A stretch of 64,000 nt of DNA from Singulisphaera sp. (GTDB lineage Bacteria > Planctomycetota > Planctomycetia > Isosphaerales > Isosphaeraceae), in contig DAIDJG010000540.1 of NCBI GenBank assembly GCA_027451445.1, positions 1 to 64,000 on the forward strand. The letters are read 5' to 3'. Both the position numbers and the translations under genes were made by a program. This document shows positions 27,389 through 35,929 of the stretch, one piece after another. The notes beneath the pieces are model-generated. The model had not been told where the DNA came from. It saw nothing but the letters and a program-made list of their open reading frames with translations, and ran no database searches. The stretch's first letter is position 1, and each line of letters begins with the position of its first letter.

Positions 27389-28061
27389 GCTCCTCGAGCG
27401 GCGGTCCGAAGGAACCGGTCCTCTCCACCGGCTCGACCCTCGGCTCAAGCTGCTGACGACCGCGTTTTTTGTCTGCGGCGCGGTTGCGACCCCGATGGGT
27501 GCCTGGCGTTACCTGGCCGCCGAGGGGCTTGTGCTCGCATTCGCGGTCGGTCTGGCCGGCGTGCCCCCGCGTGATCTCTTGCGACAATGGCTGGGATTTT
27601 TCGTACTCGTCATCGTGCTGGCGTTCATGGTGGCGACGTCCCACCCCGAACGCAGAACGCTTGGCACCTGGACCGTGCTACTAACCATCATCGCCAAGAA
27701 CAGCCTCGCCTTTCTTGCTATGGTCACGCTCGCGAGCGTGACCCCGTTTCATAAACTGCTCCAAGCGCTGCGCCTGTTGCGCGTGCCCCTCGTGCTGGTG
27801 ACGACCCTCCAGTTTATGTACCGTTATCTCCATGTCCTGACGGACGAGCTCGACCGGATGGTCAAGGCACGCCGCGCCCGGACGTTTCGCCGTTCTGTGG
27901 GAGTGGACTGGGGCTTATTCACCGGTTTGATCGGAATCCTCTTTCTCCGCGCCTTTGAGCGTGGGGAACGTGTTCATGCCGCGATGGTCGCGCGCGGTTG
28001 GGACGGGATGATTCGCACGCTCGACGACCCAGAGCCCTCGGCCACACCCGTGCACCCATGA
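27378..28061 (+). CDS. cbiQ: ECF transporter transmembrane coupling subunit CbiQ
   Basis: The 227-residue protein starts at an ATG inside the end of cbiM (overlap 27378-27388). It opens MRLELLERRSEGTGPLHRLDPRLKLL, the standard CbiQ N-terminus. It continues with several membrane helices and ends in the two cytoplasmic coupling helices bearing the A-R-G-type motifs MVKARRAR and MVARGWDG, which contact the ATPase. It couples ATP hydrolysis by CbiO to metal release by CbiM. Four-base ATGA overlap with cbiO shows tight operon structure. Confidence 0.93.
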   Translation: MRLELLERRSEGTGPLHRLDPRLKLLTTAFFVCGAVATPMGAWRYLAAEGLVLAFAVGLAGVPPRDLLRQWLGFFVLVIVLAFMVATSHPERRTLGTWTVLLTIIAKNSLAFLAMVTLASVTPFHKLLQALRLLRVPLVLVTTLQFMYRYLHVLTDELDRMVKARRARTFRRSVGVDWGLFTGLIGILFLRAFERGERVHAAMVARGWDGMIRTLDDPEPSATPVHP

Positions 28062-28900
28062 CGACCGTCGAATTGCAACTCACGGGCGACGAAACGAGCG
28101 CGGTGACAGCCCCCGCCGTGAAGGTCCTCGATCTGGAGTATCGCTACCCCGATGGTCGCCACGCGTTGCGAGGGGTGGACTTGACGATCATGCCGGGCGA
28201 GACGATCGCACTCGTCGGGCCCAATGGCGCGGGAAAGAGTACGCTTCTCTGGCACCTCAACGGGCTGCTTCCCGGCAAGGAACGAACCCCGGCCGTACAC
28301 TCGCACGGCGGTGAAGGACATGTTGCACGCAACGACGCCCCTGCCGTCTGGATTGAAGGCCTGGAGGTGAATGCGAAAAACGCGCCGGAGATTCGGAGAC
28401 GGGTTGGGCTTGTCTTCCAGGATCCGGACGACCAGCTCTTCAGTACGACGGTGATCGAAGATGTGGCGTTTGGCCCGTTGAACCTGGGGATGCGCCCGAG
28501 TCAGGCGCGTGCGTTGGCACTCGAGTGTTTGGGCCGGGTCGACCTCCAGGACGTCGCGGATCGGGCTCCGCATCATCTTAGTTTTGGCGAACGCAAACGG
28601 GTCTGTCTCGCCGGCGTGCTGGCGTGCCAGCCGTCGGTCCTGGTTCTGGACGAGCCCACCTCCAACCTCGATCCCCGAGGGCGCCGGAGGTTCATTCAAT
28701 TGATCCGGAGCCTCCCCGCGACGAAGCTCATCGCGACTCACGACCTCGAGATGGTCCTGGACCTTTGCAACCGCGCGCTACTCCTCGATGGGGGCCGCAT
28801 CGTCGCCAACGGGCTCGTTCACAACGTTCTGGGCGACCCCAACCTGCTGGAAGCGCACGGGCTGGAGATGCCGCTCAGTCTTAAAGTCGGGCGAGGGTAA
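28058..28900 (+). CDS. cbiO: ECF transporter ATPase CbiO with a histidine-containing insert
   Basis: The 280-residue ABC ATPase has Walker A GPNGAGKST (residues 54-62), Q-loop FQDPDDQLF (120-128), signature LSFGERKRVCLAG, Walker B VLVLDEPTSNLDPRG and switch ATHD. Between Walker A and the Q-loop it carries an extra stretch of about 25 residues (from GKERTPAV) with three histidines, HSHGGEGH. This is unusual for the family and may sense metal. The start codon overlaps the cbiQ stop as ATGA. It ends 13 bases before the convergent kinase gene. Confidence 0.95.
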   Translation: MTTVELQLTGDETSAVTAPAVKVLDLEYRYPDGRHALRGVDLTIMPGETIALVGPNGAGKSTLLWHLNGLLPGKERTPAVHSHGGEGHVARNDAPAVWIEGLEVNAKNAPEIRRRVGLVFQDPDDQLFSTTVIEDVAFGPLNLGMRPSQARALALECLGRVDLQDVADRAPHHLSFGERKRVCLAGVLACQPSVLVLDEPTSNLDPRGRRRFIQLIRSLPATKLIATHDLEMVLDLCNRALLLDGGRIVANGLVHNVLGDPNLLEAHGLEMPLSLKVGRG

Positions 28901-28913
28901 GGCGGTCTCGCTA

Positions 28914-31900
28914 CTACCGTGCTGCGCCGACCGGCACGGGTCGCGCCTTCCGGATCAGCTCGCGAAACTCGGAACGTTCCCGAAGGCCGTTCCAGTCAAT
29001 ATCCGCGTCGGCCTGGTCGGGTGGGAACCCGTGATCGAGCGCCTGTTTCAGACCATCGAGCGCGCGGGGGATGAGCTTTTCGTCGTGGGTCTTGTCGACG
29101 AGGATTGCGAACACGCACGCGGCATTGTACAGCCGGTGGGGGGTGGGCGTGCGTCGCAGGCGTTCGGCGTCGTCGATCGCACTCAAGTCGCCGCACCGGG
29201 CGCGGAGGAGGGCGCGGAGAACCAGAGCATCCATCGAGCCAGGATCAGCCTCCAACGCTACGTTCACGTGCTGTAGCGCAGCACCCGGGTCCTCTCGATA
29301 CAGCACGCGGGCCATCCCGTAGTGCGCACGGGGATAGGCCGAGTTCAGTTTGAGCGCGCGCTCCAGGTCCTCGCGAGCGCCCGCGGAATTACGGGCCAGT
29401 CGGAAGATCCCCCGTGCGGTCAGGGCCATGATGTTTTCGGGCTCTCGATTCAGCAAGTCTGCATAGAGTCCTTCCGCCTCGTCGGTACGGCCGAGTCGAT
29501 ACACGACCTCGCCCAGTGCGGCCATCACACCCGTGTCGCGCCGGCCCAATCCCACGGCCTGACGCAGATCCCTCTCGGCATCGGCCAGCCGCTGGAGCTC
29601 GATCTCGACCAGAGCACGATTGACCAGAGCTTCGACAAACTTCGGATCCGCGCCGAGAGCCTTGTCGTAGCAATCGAGTGCCTCACGGAGCATACCGACC
29701 TGGGCATAAGCCAAACCTCGATTCATCTGGGGCCACGCGAATTCCGTCCTCAGCGCGGTGCACGCGCCGAAGTCGCCGGCGGCTTCGAGGTATCGCCCCT
29801 GCTGATAGTGGCAGTGACCCAGCACGAACCACGCCCACAAGGCCTGGGGATCCAGGCTCACGGCACGTCGAAGGTCGGCCTCGGCTCGCTCGCGCTCACC
29901 GATCGCCAACAAGGAGGTCCCTCGCAATTCGAAATCACGCGCGGTCGTTGGCGCTGTGCGAGTTGCTCGTGCGTAATCGCTGGCCGCTTCGGCTTTCAAG
30001 CCAAGATCCGCCTCGTAGCGAGCGCGATCGGAAAACAGTGACGACGGCGGCATGGGATCGATGTGCTCGGCCCAAACCAACGAATCGACCGCCCATTCGC
30101 GTGCCCGGCGTTGGTCGTCCTTCGAAGGCGCGCGATCGGCAAGGTAAGTTTTCGCTTGCGCCTCGAGCAAGACGAGCTCGGTCAGTCGTTCGCGGATCTG
30201 GTCACGCTCTTTCGGGCTGAGCTTCCAGATCCACGACGTTGACTGAAGTCGTCCTTTCGAATCGAAACCCTGACTTTTCACCATCCTGTCCGCCTGATCC
30301 ACGCCGCGCGTAAGATGGTCGCGCATTCCGGTGGACGTGTTCAGACGGAACCGACACTCTTCGAATTCGGCCAGGAAGGCATGCTTCTTCAAACGGGTCT
30401 GGGTCTGCTGGAAACCCCAGGAGAGCATTGCCATCAGCCCGCCAAGCAACATCAAGAGAACGACCGCGACGGACGCGATTGACGTCGTGCTGCACAGTCG
30501 GGGATTTCGGCGTGCCCATTTTGCAGCGCGTTCACGCAAGCTCGGTTCCGGAGCGTGTTTCAGGGGCAGATCGTCCAGGAACCGACGGAGGTCTTCGGCC
30601 AGGTCACGGGCACGCTGATAGCGCAAATCCAGGTCGGGGTCGAGACACTTGGCAACGATCGCATCCAGGCTCCAGGGCACTCCCTTGCACGCTGCGTGCA
30701 GCGAAGGGGCCTGCCGTCGCTGCTTGATCATGTACGTGACGACTTCGGGCAACGGCAACCGGGCCGACGGCTCAGGGAACGGATGATGGCCCGCGAGACT
30801 CTCGAAAAGAATCAATCCAAGGGCGTAAAGATCGGATCGTTCGTCGACCTTTTGGGCGAGGACGGGATCGCGCGCCTGGAACGCTTCCAGATGTTCCGGC
30901 GACATGTAGGGAAGTGTGCCGCCGATCAGGGCACGTTCGCCATCCTCAGACCATTGCGGCAGTGGGCTCGAGAGGTTGAAGTCCAGCAGCATCGGCGTCC
31001 CGTCCGCGGCGATCAGGATATTCGAGGGCTTCAGGTCCCTGTGGAGCAGCCCCCGGGTGTGCGCATGGTCGAGACCTTCCGCCAGGCGCGCGACGATCCA
31101 AACTCCCGCCTGGACGTAGTTGGCCGAGCGCAGAAACTGACGGGCGGGTTGGCGGTCGTCCCACTCGTCGATTTCGAGCTGCGAGGCGATCAGCGGTCGC
31201 CGCCACCTCGACAAAAAGTTTCGCACACGTCCTGGCGGACGCGCACCGGCCTCAGCCGGCGATCCGGACTCGGACGGCTCGTGGAAGAACCGGCTATGGG
31301 AGAGTCGCGAAGGGAATGGGCCCGGATGCGTGAACGATCGCCGCGAGCCCGGCGTCTCACGCGAAACCGGTGCCTCCGAGGCAAAGCGCTGACTCGCAAC
31401 ATCGAGTGCCGCGACGAGGCTTCGTCCGGTCGCCTGGTCGGGGAGACACACGCCGGTTGCTTCGAGGACCTGGGCGAGATTCGCACCTCCAAAATACGGC
31501 ATGCAGATTAATCGGAGCTGAGTTGCCGGATCGTCGTGCACGGAGAAGATGGGCACGATATGAGCGTGCTGAAGCCGCGCCAGCATTTGCGGCTCTTCTC
31601 CGGTTGCACGCGAGACCTTGAGCGCCACCAGTCGGTGGCTCAGACTGGGTTGCTCGGCAAGATAGACACGCGCAAACGCACCCCGCCCGAGTTCCGAGAC
31701 GATCAAAAAGCCGCCGATCAGATCGCCGGGCTTGGGCGCGATGAGCGGAACGAGGCCATCGGACACCGTTCGAGAGGGGTGTGCTGCCGGTTCGGACAGC
31801 CCGGCGTGGATCGCCCCACGGTCTGGCGATTGCTCGGGAATGAGCTCACCTGTCAGCGAATCGACGCGGAGATTCGATGGGTTGCTCGTGCCTGGTCCAG

Positions 31901-32087
31901 CAGAATTCCCAGTCGGCGACCACGGTCTTGCCAGCAGGGAATCTGCGACATTGGACGAGCCGGATGTCTCTTCGCCAAAGGCCCATCCGGCAATCAGGCT
32001 CTTATTAGACTCGGCGGGCGACTCGGACGACGGTCGGGTCATCGGTTCTTTCGCTTCGGACTTCAGGCAATTCGCCGCAAACGCCAT
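28914..32087 (-). CDS. Large Ser/Thr protein kinase with C-terminal tetratricopeptide repeats
   Basis: The 1057-residue protein has a low-complexity N-terminus (about 1-120) and a kinase domain at about 122-505: glycine loop GRGAFARVYLA, Lys157, HRDLKPSN at 349-356, DFN (not DFG) at 369-371 and MSPEHL. A membrane helix lies at about 533-558, and TPRs extend from about 640 to the C-terminus. An insert of roughly 110 residues separates the hinge from HRD. All catalytic residues except the DFG glycine are present; DFN is tolerated in some active kinases. The TPRs are probably extracytoplasmic, giving a receptor-like layout. A second start at 32042 is possible. Confidence 0.92.
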   Translation of the reverse strand: MAFAANCLKSEAKEPMTRPSSESPAESNKSLIAGWAFGEETSGSSNVADSLLARPWSPTGNSAGPGTSNPSNLRVDSLTGELIPEQSPDRGAIHAGLSEPAAHPSRTVSDGLVPLIAPKPGDLIGGFLIVSELGRGAFARVYLAEQPSLSHRLVALKVSRATGEEPQMLARLQHAHIVPIFSVHDDPATQLRLICMPYFGGANLAQVLEATGVCLPDQATGRSLVAALDVASQRFASEAPVSRETPGSRRSFTHPGPFPSRLSHSRFFHEPSESGSPAEAGARPPGRVRNFLSRWRRPLIASQLEIDEWDDRQPARQFLRSANYVQAGVWIVARLAEGLDHAHTRGLLHRDLKPSNILIAADGTPMLLDFNLSSPLPQWSEDGERALIGGTLPYMSPEHLEAFQARDPVLAQKVDERSDLYALGLILFESLAGHHPFPEPSARLPLPEVVTYMIKQRRQAPSLHAACKGVPWSLDAIVAKCLDPDLDLRYQRARDLAEDLRRFLDDLPLKHAPEPSLRERAAKWARRNPRLCSTTSIASVAVVLLMLLGGLMAMLSWGFQQTQTRLKKHAFLAEFEECRFRLNTSTGMRDHLTRGVDQADRMVKSQGFDSKGRLQSTSWIWKLSPKERDQIRERLTELVLLEAQAKTYLADRAPSKDDQRRAREWAVDSLVWAEHIDPMPPSSLFSDRARYEADLGLKAEAASDYARATRTAPTTARDFELRGTSLLAIGERERAEADLRRAVSLDPQALWAWFVLGHCHYQQGRYLEAAGDFGACTALRTEFAWPQMNRGLAYAQVGMLREALDCYDKALGADPKFVEALVNRALVEIELQRLADAERDLRQAVGLGRRDTGVMAALGEVVYRLGRTDEAEGLYADLLNREPENIMALTARGIFRLARNSAGAREDLERALKLNSAYPRAHYGMARVLYREDPGAALQHVNVALEADPGSMDALVLRALLRARCGDLSAIDDAERLRRTPTPHRLYNAACVFAILVDKTHDEKLIPRALDGLKQALDHGFPPDQADADIDWNGLRERSEFRELIRKARPVPVGAAR

Positions 32088-32297
32088 GGCGCGCGCAAAC
32101 GCACTCCAGCATCCTCAATGGGCTTATAGTGCATGGCCGCGCGTTCTGTCCGAAAAAGGATGAGTCCGGGCAGAATTCGCCGGAGTGCGTTTTGAAAAAG
32201 AAGCGCAAATGCGTCGAACGCATGGCTCCGTGTCCTAGAGTTGTCACAAGGGGACAAACGGCCCAGGTGCAATCCCCAACTGCACAAGGACACAGGA
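32088..32297. promoter_or_regulatory. Divergent promoter region of kinase and HD-GYP genes with inverted repeats
   Basis: The region holds a perfect inverted repeat ATGCGT-CGA-ACGCAT at 32209-32223. It is nested in a larger one where CGGAG near 32181 pairs with CTCCG near 32225. A further TTGTC-N7-GACAA repeat sits at about 32241-32257. These are plausible regulator sites for the two divergent signalling genes. No specific family consensus was recognised. Confidence 0.4.
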
Positions 32298-33869
32298 ATG
32301 TTAAGCTCCAATGCAACACTCGAGGCAGCAGCCGCCTCGTCTCGACTGGAAGATGCCCTGGCCGGCAACGAGCATCACGCCTTGGCACGCCGATTGGCTC
32401 GCGATTTCAATGCCCCGGTCGGCTTGCTCGACCCAACCGCTTTGACATGGCTCGCCCGCGCGGGTGCGCCGGCCGAGCAGTTTCCGGCCGCGGGAGCCAC
32501 GCTCGTTGCGGCGTTGAAGACGAGTGGCGTAGGGCAGGGCCGTGTCGCGCTCTGGCGTGCGAATCGCTCGAGTGGTCCGGTTTGGCTTGTCCTTCCGCTC
32601 CCGCGCACCGGCGGCGGCGAAGTGTTCGCCATGGCGGGTTTTGCAACCTCGGTCGACATGGAACAAGCCGCCTCATGGGGGCCCGTCTGTCCCGACGCAG
32701 CCTTACGGGCGTGGGGTCAGTCCGTCGCCGATCAGCACCGCCGCGCCAAGGATACGCACGCCGCCTCCAAGCCCGCCGGGGCGCCCACCTCGACGGACAG
32801 CGCCGAGCATCTTCTCATTGCCCGCCTGATCCGCCGGATGAAGATCTCGGATGCCCCGGACAAGTTCCAAAGCCTAGCAACCAACGCGCTTCGGAACGCA
32901 TTGAACGTGCAGGCTGTGGCGTGGGTACCCGCGCAGCAAACCGATCTTGTGATCGTTAGCGGGGAGATCGCCGGATTCAAAGGCAACGCATATCGAGCGA
33001 TTCTGCCGGGCGACAACTCACCGCTCTTGCACATTGTGAATCACGTCGACAGCCCGCCGGGGGTTGAGCTCAAACGGTTCGTCGCCGTCGCCGCGGATAC
33101 TCAGGGGACCCCGGGCTGGCTCATCGCCGCCAATCCGCTCGATGACCGCCCCTTTGCCGCCACCGAGGTTGAGATTCTCCAGCCCGTTGCGTCGTTGATC
33201 GGCACGCAGCAGAACAACGCAAGGCTCTACGCCGACCTCAAGGAACTCTTGTTCGGCGTGATCCGGGCGTTGACCGCAGCTATCGACGCCAAGGATCCGT
33301 ACACCTCGGGCCATTCGGAGCGCGTGGCTCGGATTGCTGTCCGGCTGGCGGAAGAGCTCGGCATGCCCGCCAATCAGCGGAGCGATTTGTACCTCATGGG
33401 CCTGCTCCACGACGTCGGCAAGATCGGCATCGACGACCACGTCCTCAAGAAGACTGGTCCACTGACGCCGGACGAATACCGTCAGATCCAGGCGCACGTC
33501 GAGATCGGAGTCCATATTCTCTCCGACCTCAAGAAGTTGCACCACTTACTCCCTGGCGTCTTGCACCACCACGAAAGCCTCGACGGGACCGGTTATCCCG
33601 CAGGCCTGGCCGGCGACAAGATCCCGCTCGAAGCACGCATCCTCGCGGTGGCGGACTCGTTCGATGCCATGTCGAGCACCCGACCCTACCGCCGGCGCAT
33701 GACACCCATGCAGATCGACGATATTCTCCGTAAAGGCTCCGGCACGCAGTGGGATCCGAAGATCATCAACGCACTGTTCACGTGCCGGATGGACGTCGAA
33801 GCCATCCGCCAGAAGGGGCTCGGCGAAAGCCTTCAGATCGTCGTCGACGAAACCCTTGGCAGGGTTTGA
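32298..33869 (+). CDS. GAF-type sensor and HD-GYP cyclic di-GMP phosphodiesterase
   Basis: The 523-residue protein starts at an ATG preceded by AAGGACACAGGA. The N-terminal ~150 residues are unassigned. A GAF-like domain spans about 175-325. The C-terminal HD-GYP domain has DPYTSGHSERVARIAVRLAEELG, LLHDVGKIGIDDHVLKK, QAHVEIGVHIL and HHHESLDGTGYPAGL, with the HD pair and the GYP signature intact. Such domains hydrolyse cyclic di-GMP, or cGAMP in a few cases. No membrane segment is visible. It is divergent from the Ser/Thr kinase and ends at a bidirectional hairpin. Confidence 0.93.
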   Translation: MLSSNATLEAAAASSRLEDALAGNEHHALARRLARDFNAPVGLLDPTALTWLARAGAPAEQFPAAGATLVAALKTSGVGQGRVALWRANRSSGPVWLVLPLPRTGGGEVFAMAGFATSVDMEQAASWGPVCPDAALRAWGQSVADQHRRAKDTHAASKPAGAPTSTDSAEHLLIARLIRRMKISDAPDKFQSLATNALRNALNVQAVAWVPAQQTDLVIVSGEIAGFKGNAYRAILPGDNSPLLHIVNHVDSPPGVELKRFVAVAADTQGTPGWLIAANPLDDRPFAATEVEILQPVASLIGTQQNNARLYADLKELLFGVIRALTAAIDAKDPYTSGHSERVARIAVRLAEELGMPANQRSDLYLMGLLHDVGKIGIDDHVLKKTGPLTPDEYRQIQAHVEIGVHILSDLKKLHHLLPGVLHHHESLDGTGYPAGLAGDKIPLEARILAVADSFDAMSSTRPYRRRMTPMQIDDILRKGSGTQWDPKIINALFTCRMDVEAIRQKGLGESLQIVVDETLGRV

Positions 33870-33910
33870 TGTCCCGGCCAGATCCAACGTCGAAACCTAC
33901 CGAACAAATC

Positions 33911-33965
33911 GAGCACGGGAGCGCGGCGCGACGGAGTGACAACGCCTCGCTCCCATGCTCATTTT
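33911..33965. terminator. Bidirectional terminator between HD-GYP and NIPSNAP genes
   Basis: GAGCA-C-GGGAGCG at 33911-33923 pairs with CGCTCCC-A-TGCTC at 33948-33960 (12 of 13 pairs, one mismatch), with an inner GGCG/CGCC pairing. ATTTTA follows on the plus strand. It sits between two convergent genes. Confidence 0.65.
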
Positions 33966-33984
33966 ACGCGTGTTCGCGGTCGCC

Positions 33985-34416
33985 TTACTTGATCGGGCTA
34001 TAGTCGGTCGGGTCAAGATAGACGGAGTCGACCTTCTTGACGAGCACGCCATTCTTGTGGCTTTCCGCATACACCTTTTTCCACTCGGGATCGTCCTGAA
34101 ACGCCTTCCAGGACGCTTTTGCGGCGTCCCGACTCGGAAACGCGATCAGGTACACAAGTTTGTCGCCCTTGCCATCCTTCTCGTCTTGAGGTGTCCAGAA
34201 CCCCACCAGTTCGATCCCGTGTTTTTGAAACAAGGCGCATGTGTGCTCACGGAATCGCTTGTGCAGGTCGCCAAGCTTTCCTTCGTTCGTATAATACGTT
34301 CGCAGTTCAAAGACGCGATTCTCTGCAGCCGAGGGGGCCTTGTCGGTGTGTGAGTTGCTCGACATCGCGACCACGCCCAATGTAAGTGCCAAAGCCATCA
34401 CGATAATACGATTCAT
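33985..34416 (-). CDS. NIPSNAP-family protein with signal peptide
   Basis: The 143-residue protein starts at an ATG after GAGGAG. An upstream start at 34566 would remove the signal peptide from the N-terminus and is rejected. The signal peptide (MNRIIVMALALTLGVVAMSS) precedes the NIPSNAP core: VFELRTYYTNEGKLGDLHKRFREHTCALFQKHGIELVGFWTPQ, then YLIAFPSRDAAKASWKAFQDDPEWKKV. This is a dimeric alpha/beta-barrel fold of the ABM/Dabb superfamily. Enzyme activity is unknown, and the exported form is common in planctomycetes. Confidence 0.9.
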   Translation of the reverse strand: MNRIIVMALALTLGVVAMSSNSHTDKAPSAAENRVFELRTYYTNEGKLGDLHKRFREHTCALFQKHGIELVGFWTPQDEKDGKGDKLVYLIAFPSRDAAKASWKAFQDDPEWKKVYAESHKNGVLVKKVDSVYLDPTDYSPIK

Positions 34417-34537
34417 CGGAGAACTCCTCAGTGTGTTCGGAAACGTGTGGTACAGCCGTTTATAGTCTTCCCCCAGCGTTGGCTCAAGTGACTGGCCATT
34501 TACCAATCCGAAAACAGCGCGCGTATCGCGAAGTGTC

Positions 34538-34566
34538 ACGATAATCTTGATAAAAACAGTAGACAA
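34538..34566 (-). promoter_or_regulatory. Candidate promoter for the NIPSNAP gene
   Basis: On the minus strand TTGTCT and TATCGT are separated by exactly 17 bases within an AT-rich segment. The predicted transcript would have a leader of about 115 bases before the ATG at 34416. Confidence 0.3.
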
Positions 34567-34960
34567 ACTTCACTTTAGAAACAAGGGTTCGTAAACTTGC
34601 CCGGTATAAGCGGACAAAGGACCTGCGGCGAAAAGGCGATCCGAATGAGCAGTGAGCCCCAAACGATCCGTTCCTTGCCGATCCCCTGGGATCATCGACT
34701 CATGGCGAGGAATGAGGGCGCTCGTGCTTGTACGGTCGTAAGCTCACCTGCGACGAGGCGTGCTTCGGCCAACCTCGCCTTACTCTACGCAGGAAGCCGC
34801 GTGGTAAGGGAACGTCGCGATCACGATGGCTCTAACGGACAGACTCGCGCCGCACGGGTGGAAAGGGTCTGAACCACGGGGCACCACACCTGGCGGTGCG
34901 GGGCGTCGCAGTAACGCACACGATTAAGCAGCAAGTGTTCTCATTTTTGAACGGAACGAA

Positions 34961-34983
34961 GCGCGCGTCAGCACGACGCGCGC
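34961..34983 (+). terminator. Strong GC hairpin followed by TTTT
   Basis: GCGCGCGT pairs perfectly with ACGCGCGC around a seven-base loop, and TTTT follows seven bases later on the plus strand. It is oriented as a plus-strand terminator, although no confident plus-strand gene precedes it. This is weak support for a small transcript in the region. Confidence 0.4.
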
Positions 34984-35075
34984 ATTCGCGTTTTGGTGGT
35001 CGGGTGAGCCCAGAACGCTGATTGCCCGCTCGGCACGCCAAATCCACGCCCGGCCCCACGGACGAAGGGAATCGG

Positions 35076-35675
35076 CTATTTGTCCGGCTTCTCAACCGAC
35101 TCCTCAATGAGTTTGAAGAAGTCCTCATCGCTCGCCGTCACCTTGGGCGTTGGTGCCTCTTTCACATGGTCCGGCAGGGCGTCCTCGAACTCCGCTTCAT
35201 CAGCGGAAAGTCGCTCAATGATTTCGGGAGCCTTGGTGGCACGGCGAGGCCGGGCCGGCTTGTCGCCGTCGGTATCGAGCCCGGCCAGCTCCAGGAGGGA
35301 CGTTTTCTTCCGTTCTTCGAGCACATCCTCGCCGATCACCTCTTTGGTGCGGACCACCGCCTCAGGGCCGCTGGGCTCGTAGTCGATGTGGAAGAGGTGG
35401 CCGGCGATGCCAAGCTCGTCGTCCGGCATGAGACTGTGGTCGCTCGAAAGCGCGGCGCCATTGACGCTGGTCCCGTTCGTGCTTCCGAGGTCGCGGACGT
35501 GCCAGACTCCGTGGATGAGACGCAGCTCGCAATGCTTTCCCGAGACATTGGTAAAGTCCAGGCAAATATCGCAACTGGGCCTACGGCCGACAATCAATTG
35601 GGTCTTGAGAAGCGGAATGGGATCCCCACCGCCCAGAGGCTTCATGGTGCCGAATTCGGAAGGTTGGGACGGCAT
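35076..35675 (-). CDS. FHA-domain protein
   Basis: The 199-residue protein starts at an ATG after GAGGAG. The longer frame to 36035 is non-conserved and overlaps the divergent isomerase gene. A forkhead-associated domain occupies residues ~10-105, with VGRRPSCDI, VSGKHCEL and DLGSTNGTSVNG as the phosphothreonine-recognising loops. The Arg, Ser, His and Asn contacts are all present. The C-terminal half is acidic and low-complexity with no domain. FHA proteins read phosphothreonine made by Ser/Thr kinases; candidates in this window are the kinase at 28914 and its counterpart phosphatase at 44132. Confidence 0.9.
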   Translation of the reverse strand: MPSQPSEFGTMKPLGGGDPIPLLKTQLIVGRRPSCDICLDFTNVSGKHCELRLIHGVWHVRDLGSTNGTSVNGAALSSDHSLMPDDELGIAGHLFHIDYEPSGPEAVVRTKEVIGEDVLEERKKTSLLELAGLDTDGDKPARPRRATKAPEIIERLSADEAEFEDALPDHVKEAPTPKVTASDEDFFKLIEESVEKPDK

Positions 35676-35929
35676 GGGGACTCCTCTCTCGAGAGACGGT
35701 CGCAGACAGCCGGCTGGTTCGGGACGTGCACACGAACGCCGGTATGCTACCTCAGACCGGAGGAGATGCTCAAGAGTGTGGATTTCCGTTCGTCGGATCA
35801 GGCCGGATCGCAAACGGCGAGAGGGGCTGGAACCCGCGCGTGGGTTCGGATAGCCTCGGGCGCTGATGTATTCGACTCGGGCCGAATCGCACCCGGTCAT
35901 CCAGAGACCCCGTAAAGAGGACGACACGC

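Larger units (their letters stand above)
34417..35075. other. Long intergenic region; small ORF possible, nothing recognised
   Basis: Over 650 bases separate the NIPSNAP gene from the end of the FHA gene. The left part (34500-34610) is AT-rich and holds the candidate promoter at 34538-34566. A 75-codon plus-strand frame (34645-34872, weak AAGG upstream) has no recognisable features. A strong GC hairpin lies at 34961-34983. No tRNA or known RNA was found. Confidence 0.4.

Noticed and set aside
34645-34872. Small plus-strand frame in the long intergenic region
   Set aside because: Weak ribosome binding site and no conserved features. Only a GC hairpin at 34961 hints at a transcript, which is not enough.
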